DNA of 9,745 nucleotides from Candidatus Rifleibacteriota bacterium (GTDB lineage Bacteria > Muiribacteriota > Ozemobacteria > Ozemobacterales > Ozemobacteraceae), in the NCBI GenBank assembly GCA_028691595.1, contig JAQUZA010000096.1:1-9745 (forward strand), read 5' to 3'. Positions 5,871 through 9,745 of the stretch are shown here, piece after piece. How positions within the stretch are numbered: the first letter of the stretch is position 1; every line of letters begins with the position of its first letter. Made by a program: the position numbers and the translations under genes. The notes beneath the pieces are model-generated. The model saw only the letters and a list, made by a program, of their open reading frames with translations. It did no database searches and was not told the origin of the DNA.

Positions 5871-6952
5871 ATAAAAATGTCGTGCGAAACCTTGTCATTG
5901 CAGCTCTGTTCTGTCTCGTAGGTAGCACTGCTTCAGCATTAACCACGGTCACAGCCGGTGACATGGTCATTACCAGCAAGTTGATGACCTTTCACAAAAA
6001 CATCTATGTTGCCCGTGGCGGCCTGAAAGCCGAGCAGAAAGATTCGGTAATGACTGCCGACCGCGGCATTTATGACCGCGACCTCGAAATTGTCAAGGCC
6101 ATCGACAATGTTAAGGTTGAACAGCCCGGTTCGGTACTGACCTCTGACTATCTTGAAGCCTACGTCAAAGAAGATCGCATTCTTGCAAGGGGTAACCCAA
6201 AGCTCGTCAGAATTGTCGAGCGCGAAAACCAGAACAAAGACAGCGAAGAAAAAAGCAAAAAAACCAGGGTCATTCTCACCTGTAACGAAGTTGAAGCTTT
6301 TCAGAGCGAAAAGCGCTTCATTGCCAAGGGTAACGTCAGGGTTATCGAGGTTCCATACCGCGATGGCGAAACCGAAGAAGAAGCAGCCGAAAATGAAAAA
6401 GAGCCGGTATCTGACATTATCTGTGAAGTGCTCGAACTTTTTTCGGAAGAAGATAAAGCGATAGCCCGCAATAATGTTGAAATCGTTACCGAAACCCTCA
6501 GAGCCACGGGTGACAAGGCAATTTATCTCAATAAAGAGAACCGCATGATCATCGTCGGCCATGCACACGCCTTTCAAACCAGCAAAGAAGCAGGAACAAA
6601 CGCTGAGCAGGTTTCCGAACTCTATGCCAACAAAATCATCTACTACCCGAACGAGGAACGCACCATCGCAGTTGGCAACGTGCACGCCACCGTTTACCCC
6701 GGCAGCAGTGGCCCCAAATCTGATAAAAAAGACAAAGAAAAAGATAAAAAGAAGAAAAAAAAGAAAAAAGATCAGAAAGATAGCGACGACTCTGATAGCA
6801 TCATGGATGATTCAAGAGAAACCCCGGCGATAATTGCCGACGACAACAGCTCAGGGCCACCAGAGAACCTGCCTGAAGGTAATTATACCAGGATTGGTAA
6901 CGCTGACGATGATGGTGTAATCGAAGCCAGCGCCGATGATGAAGATGAATGA
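5867..6952 (+). CDS. lptA: LptA/OstA-like periplasmic LPS transport protein, expanded, with charged C-terminal tail
   Basis: LptA proteins stack beta-jellyroll domains end to end to bridge the periplasm for LPS. Residues 1-24 form a signal peptide (cleavage likely after TASA). The mature part has repeated OstA-type units of the form 'x-Y/F-x(4-6)-I-A-x-GNV-x-V'. I count about seven, near residues 31-54, 63-85, 92-113, 138-160, 185-208, 213-235 and 252-275, with GNVRVIE and GNVHATV the clearest. Charged inserts (120-135, 165-182) split some units. Residues 282-361 are low complexity: a Lys-rich block with an eight-Lys run (294-301), then an Asp/Ser/Glu-rich acidic tail. At 361 aa it is about twice the size of E. 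coli LptA (185 aa), so it may span the gap with fewer copies. It lies between lptC and lptB, as is usual. The Lys-tract DNA is A-rich and contains a possible frameshift site. Confidence 0.88.
   Translation: MNKNVVRNLVIAALFCLVGSTASALTTVTAGDMVITSKLMTFHKNIYVARGGLKAEQKDSVMTADRGIYDRDLEIVKAIDNVKVEQPGSVLTSDYLEAYVKEDRILARGNPKLVRIVERENQNKDSEEKSKKTRVILTCNEVEAFQSEKRFIAKGNVRVIEVPYRDGETEEEAAENEKEPVSDIICEVLELFSEEDKAIARNNVEIVTETLRATGDKAIYLNKENRMIIVGHAHAFQTSKEAGTNAEQVSELYANKIIYYPNEERTIAVGNVHATVYPGSSGPKSDKKDKEKDKKKKKKKKDQKDSDDSDSIMDDSRETPAIIADDNSSGPPENLPEGNYTRIGNADDDGVIEASADDEDE
6757..6796 (+). promoter_or_regulatory. Candidate -1 ribosomal frameshift site inside lptA
   Basis: In the lptA reading frame the bases at 6757-6763 read A AAA AAG, the heptamer used in E. 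coli dnaX. Seven nt after it, ATCAGA (6771-6776) can pair with TCTGAT (6791-6796) around a 14-nt loop. A -1 shift would add EKRSER and stop at TAG 6781-6783, giving about 305 aa without the acidic tail. The stem is short, and Lys-rich coding sequence makes such heptamers by chance. Confidence 0.25.
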
Positions 6953-6971
6953 CCAGAACCAGGAAAAAAGC

Positions 6972-7775
6972 ATGAATGATACCCCCGCAGTAATTCCGAT
7001 TGGCGTGGCACCCGAAAACGGTGCACCAGTCGACGAAATCATAGTTCAGTCGGTATGCAAAACCTACAAGGGACGCAAAGTCGTTGACAACGTCTCTCTG
7101 AACATCCGCAAAGGCGAGATTGTCGGGCTGCTTGGCCCCAATGGTGCCGGCAAAACGACGACCTTCTACATGGTGGTCGGCCTCGTCAAGCCTGACAGCG
7201 GCGTGGTAACCTACAATCATCACGAAATTACCCACAAAGCCATGTATCAGCGGGCCAGAATGGGCATTGGTTACCTCCCCCAGGAGGCCAGTGTCTTCAG
7301 AAAGCTCACCGTTAGAGAGAACATCTGGCTGATTCTCGAGGGCATCAACATCTCTGACCGTGAACGCAAACAGCGCCTCGACAAGCTTCTAACCGATCTT
7401 GACATCGGCCGCATTTCTGACAGTCTCGGCTATTCACTTTCTGGCGGGGAAAGGCGTCGCGTTGAAATTGCCCGCGCCCTGGCCGCTGAGCCAAGTTTCA
7501 TTCTGCTTGACGAGCCTTTTGCCGGCGTTGACCCGATCGCTGTCCAGGATATTCAAAGCATTGTTCTCGAGCTGCAGAAAAAGGGGCTCGGCTTGCTGAT
7601 TACCGATCACAACGTCAGAGAAACACTGGCCATCGTCGATCGCGCCTATATACTGAGCCTCGGCAAAATTCTCGTTTCAGGTTCGGCCCAGCATGTGGCT
7701 CAGGATGAAACTGCCCGCAAGTTTTACCTTGGCGACCGCTTTCAGCTCGACCAGATCGAGAAATACAGCCAATGA
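6972..7775 (+). CDS. lptB: LPS export ABC transporter ATP-binding protein LptB
   Basis: LptB is the cytoplasmic ATPase dimer that drives LPS extraction through LptF/LptG. Similarity to E. coli LptB is very high. From ATG 6972 (267 aa): TYKGRKVVDNVSLNI (31-45), Walker A GPNGAGKT (55-62), TTFYMVVG, Q-loop YLPQEASVFRKL (101-112), signature LSGGERRRVEIARALAA (156-172), Walker B FILLDEPFAGVDPI (176-189), switch His213 in ITDHNVRETL, and YLGDRF near the C-terminus. The frame opens at 6936 with several ATGs (6936, 6939, 6945) overlapping the lptA end and no ribosome site. ATG 6972 has AGGA 7 nt upstream and lies 19 nt after lptA, so I chose it. Even so, about 20 poorly conserved residues precede the usual N-terminus. 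The stop overlaps the next gene by 4 nt. LptF and LptG are not in the window. Confidence 0.96.
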   Translation: MNDTPAVIPIGVAPENGAPVDEIIVQSVCKTYKGRKVVDNVSLNIRKGEIVGLLGPNGAGKTTTFYMVVGLVKPDSGVVTYNHHEITHKAMYQRARMGIGYLPQEASVFRKLTVRENIWLILEGINISDRERKQRLDKLLTDLDIGRISDSLGYSLSGGERRRVEIARALAAEPSFILLDEPFAGVDPIAVQDIQSIVLELQKKGLGLLITDHNVRETLAIVDRAYILSLGKILVSGSAQHVAQDETARKFYLGDRFQLDQIEKYSQ

Positions 7776-8782
7776 TCTACATTTTTGTTCTAATGGTCAT
7801 CAGCGGAGTTATAGCCTACATGGGCGATGCTCTCGGCACCTGGGTCGGCAAAAAGCGTCTGACGGTTTTCGGGCTGCGGCCACGCATAACCGCCCTGGTG
7901 GTCGCTATCTCAACCGGCATTCTGATCACCCTTCTAACACTTGGCGTGGCGACCATTCTTTCTGAAGATGTTCGCACGGCCTTATTTTCCATGGATACGC
8001 TGCGCCAGGATATCGACAAGCTTCAGGCCGAAACACGCGGTCTCGAACAGACACGCAACCGCCTTGAGCAAGAAAAGAAAGATCTGGCTGAAGATGTTAA
8101 GCGCCTCACATCGCAGGTGCGCATCAAAGAGACAGAGAGCGTCGTCTTCAGAAAAGATGAGCCCCTTTCGGTCTGCGTAATCAGCACCGGTCGTCGCCCC
8201 GAAGAAGTGATGAAAGAACTGACAACCCTGATCATCAACCTGACAGACAAAGTGAGACGGCGCGGGGTCAAGGTTAAAGACGAAATTGAATTCTTTACTG
8301 AGAATAAAGAACAGCTGAATCTTATGGCCGCACATATAGCCAGTTCTAGCCAGGATCTGGTGGTAGGAGCGGTTGCCGCCGAAAACATCAACACCGGCGA
8401 AGAACTTGGCAACGTCAGATTTCTGGTATTGCCCAACAATCTCATTTTCAACCGTAATCAGGAAATCGCCTCGATTGAAATCGATGGCAGCAATGATCGC
8501 GGCCAGATTGCCCGGGCTCTCAAGGAATTCATGGATGAAATGAATCACGAAGTTGTCAAACTGGGCATGATAGCCAACCCCCTGACCGGAAGATTTGGCG
8601 ACATCTCTTCGGACTCGATGATTTCGTTTTTTGACATGGTGAATCGCATCAGGGAACTCAATCGAAAAATCATTCTGGTCGCGGTGGTTCCTGAAGATAC
8701 TTATGCCATAGGGCCACTCAATGTCACGTTCAGGTTTGAAGAAACGGGTGAAAGCGTCTATTCAACGGGCGGCAACGAATAA
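7772..8782 (+). CDS. DUF3084 family membrane protein with coiled coil
   Basis: This 336-aa protein of unknown biochemical role matches the DUF3084 family. The N-terminus has two membrane helices (about 1-18 and 38-62) joined by the conserved loop GDALGTWVGKKRL-TVFGLRPR (18-38), the family's most recognisable part. A heptad-type coiled coil follows (about 74-120, rich in Leu, Glu, Gln and Lys). The C-terminal domain (about 125-325) has mixed alpha/beta character with SVCVISTGRRPEEVMKEL and a late segment ILVAVVPEDTYAIGPLNVTF. The first residues look like a membrane anchor, not a cleaved signal peptide. Its ATG overlaps the lptB stop (ATGA), so it should be made together with LptB. In E. coli this position after lptB is taken by rpoN. 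The tight linkage suggests a role in envelope assembly, perhaps as a partner of LPS export, which is inference. Confidence 0.88.
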   Translation: MIYIFVLMVISGVIAYMGDALGTWVGKKRLTVFGLRPRITALVVAISTGILITLLTLGVATILSEDVRTALFSMDTLRQDIDKLQAETRGLEQTRNRLEQEKKDLAEDVKRLTSQVRIKETESVVFRKDEPLSVCVISTGRRPEEVMKELTTLIINLTDKVRRRGVKVKDEIEFFTENKEQLNLMAAHIASSSQDLVVGAVAAENINTGEELGNVRFLVLPNNLIFNRNQEIASIEIDGSNDRGQIARALKEFMDEMNHEVVKLGMIANPLTGRFGDISSDSMISFFDMVNRIRELNRKIILVAVVPEDTYAIGPLNVTFRFEETGESVYSTGGNE

Positions 8783-8785
8783 CTC

Positions 8786-8814
8786 TTGCGAAACTCACCT
8801 GAGCGCATTATCCT
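8786..8814 (+). promoter_or_regulatory. Possible promoter before the metallo-hydrolase gene
   Basis: TTGCGA (8786-8791) and TATCCT (8809-8814) are 17 nt apart in the 74-nt gap after the lpt operon. Both boxes are partial matches. The gap has no convincing terminator, so read-through from the operon is also possible. Confidence 0.3.
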
Positions 8815-8856
8815 TTCAGGGTTAAGTGACCACGCAATTATTCATGGGGGCGTTAA

Positions 8857-9696
8857 TTGATTACCGGTAAATATCAGGTTGACATTCTTCACGAAGGCCA
8901 GATGCTTGTCGACGGTGGTATCGCCTTTGCTGGTATTCCCCGCAGCGAATGGCAAACCTTCGCGCCACCCGATGCGAACAACCGGGTCAGATTCGGTCTC
9001 AATCAGCTGCTGGTGCGTGGGCCTGGCCTGAACATGCTTGTCGATACAGGCATGGGCGACAAAATCAGACCGAGAAAACGTGAACTTATGGGCTTGAGCG
9101 ACAGCTCGCAAATGCGCGAACGACTCGCCGCTCTGGGTGTAGCACCCGATGACATCACTCACGTCGTTCTCTCGCATCTGCATTATGATCATTGCGGTGG
9201 TGCAACTGAAGTGGCGGGCGATTCAATAAAACCCGTCTTCAAAAACGCTTTTTATTATATCCAGAAAAACGAGTGGAAGGCCGCTGTCAACCCTGATGAG
9301 ATCTCACGCAGCAGCTACTGCATTCATGATTTTCTGCCTCTGCACGAAAACAACCGCCTGAAACTGATAAACGATGACGTTGAAATCGCCGAGGGCATTT
9401 TTCTTGAAGTGAGTGGCGGGCACACAGCTGCTCACCAGATCATCAGAATTCACGACAGCAGCTTCAGGGTTGTTTTTCCCGGTGATATCTGCCCCACCCC
9501 CTTTCATCTTTCACCTGAGCGGCGTGAAGCCTTTGACCTTTTTCCAGGCGACACCCTTCAGGCGAGAAAACTTCTAATAAAAAGGGGCCAGCGCCCTGAC
9601 ACCCTGATAGTTTTCTCTCACGCCTGCAGTGGTAACTTTTTTAAACTGGTTACCGGCCAAAATGGCCTCGAAGCACGGGCATTCCATGAAACCTGA
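8857..9696 (+). CDS. Metallo-beta-lactamase fold hydrolase
   Basis: This 279-aa cytoplasmic enzyme belongs to the MBL-fold metallohydrolases (lactonase/glyoxalase II-like). All seven usual metal ligands are seen: SHLHYDHCGG gives His107, His109, Asp111 and His112, GGHT gives His189, PGD gives Asp210, and FSHACSG gives His255. LLVDTG-like NMLVDTGMGDK (59-69) is the early strand-loop of the fold. The region RFGLNQLLVRGPG (45-57) and the long insert before the HxHxDH motif resemble N-acyl-homoserine lactonase/AttM-type or YflN-like members, but I cannot assign a substrate. No signal peptide is present. The start is TTG at 8857: a TAA lies directly upstream in frame, and GGGGG is 6 nt before it. 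The first in-frame ATG is at codon 16 and would remove the first strand. The stop overlaps the next start. Confidence 0.9.
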   Translation: MITGKYQVDILHEGQMLVDGGIAFAGIPRSEWQTFAPPDANNRVRFGLNQLLVRGPGLNMLVDTGMGDKIRPRKRELMGLSDSSQMRERLAALGVAPDDITHVVLSHLHYDHCGGATEVAGDSIKPVFKNAFYYIQKNEWKAAVNPDEISRSSYCIHDFLPLHENNRLKLINDDVEIAEGIFLEVSGGHTAAHQIIRIHDSSFRVVFPGDICPTPFHLSPERREAFDLFPGDTLQARKLLIKRGQRPDTLIVFSHACSGNFFKLVTGQNGLEARAFHET

Positions 9697-9745
9697 CAAG
9701 ATCGCCATTCTTGCCAATGCCGCTTCCCGCACCCTCAACAAATCT
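9686..9745 (+). CDS. N-terminal fragment of an unidentified protein (runs off window)
   Basis: An ATG at 9686 opens a frame of 20 codons to the window end, starting MKPDKIAILANAASRTL. It overlaps the last 11 nt of the metallo-hydrolase gene in a different frame, an arrangement common in operons. The hydrophobic strand KIAILANAAS could be the first beta-strand of a nucleotide-binding or kinase-like fold, but it is too short to identify. The ribosome site is weak. Confidence 0.5.
   Translation, partial: MKPDKIAILANAASRTLNKS

Noticed and set aside
5939..6685. Open minus-strand frame of 248 codons
   Set aside because: It is antisense to lptA. The Phe/Val/Asp-rich product mirrors the Lys/Glu/Asn-rich codons of lptA, and there is no ribosome site or family match.
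6936..6971. Longer lptB start at ATG 6936
   Set aside because: No ribosome site precedes it, it overlaps lptA by 17 nt, and ATG 6972 has AGGA at good spacing. It cannot be fully excluded.
8795..8836. Terminator after the DUF3084 gene
   Set aside because: Only imperfect pairing (CCTGA/TCAGG with a long loop) and no T run are seen.

Overview
The window looks like ordinary chromosome from a diderm (outer-membrane-bearing) bacterium with mid-range GC. It carries a Kdo phosphatase, a lipid A-type acyltransferase and the LptC/LptA/LptB lipopolysaccharide export genes, so an LPS-type outer membrane is expected. The lineage cannot be fixed from the sequence. The mix (Proteobacteria-like LptB, a DUF3084 membrane protein, a Firmicutes-type HutP relative, mannose-family PTS proteins) suggests a deep-branching diderm phylum. 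I see no tRNA, rRNA, CRISPR array, insertion sequence or phage gene.

Left part, 1-2383, minus strand, read right to left: a HutP-like RNA-binding regulator, a mannose-family PTS EIIA, a mannose-family PTS EIIB, and a MalK/UgpC-type sugar ABC transporter ATPase cut by the window edge. The genes are 3 nt apart, overlapping by 4 nt, and 14 nt apart, so they look like one operon. A near-consensus sigma-70 promoter (TTGACT, 18 nt, TATAAT) reads into it. Its -10 box overlaps the most upstream ATG of the hutP-like frame, which points to a start about 14 codons further in. No membrane PTS subunit (IIC/IID) is present, so the pair may be regulatory.

Centre: a divergent intergenic region (2384-2503), then a monocistronic gene for a secreted, probably outer-membrane beta-barrel protein (2504-3571), closed by a very good intrinsic terminator (3604-3640).

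Right part, 3653-8782, plus strand: a compact envelope operon, kdsC, lpxL/htrB-type acyltransferase, lptC, lptA, lptB, DUF3084 protein. Spacing runs from 4-nt overlaps to 19-nt gaps. KdsC makes Kdo for the LPS core, the acyltransferase acylates lipid A or a similar lipid, and LptC/LptA/LptB are the inner-membrane clamp, periplasmic bridge and ATPase of the export machine. LptA is unusual: about seven OstA-type strand repeats and a long charged tail with a Lys run. That Lys run contains an in-phase A AAA AAG slippery heptamer followed by a small hairpin. After a 74-nt gap come a metallo-beta-lactamase-fold hydrolase with a TTG start (8857-9696) and the first 20 codons of another gene.

Most interesting points: the HutP-like regulator heading a PTS/ABC operon with no histidine genes in view, the promoter that overlaps the apparent start codon, the expanded LptA with its possible frameshift site, and the DUF3084 protein tied to the Lpt genes.
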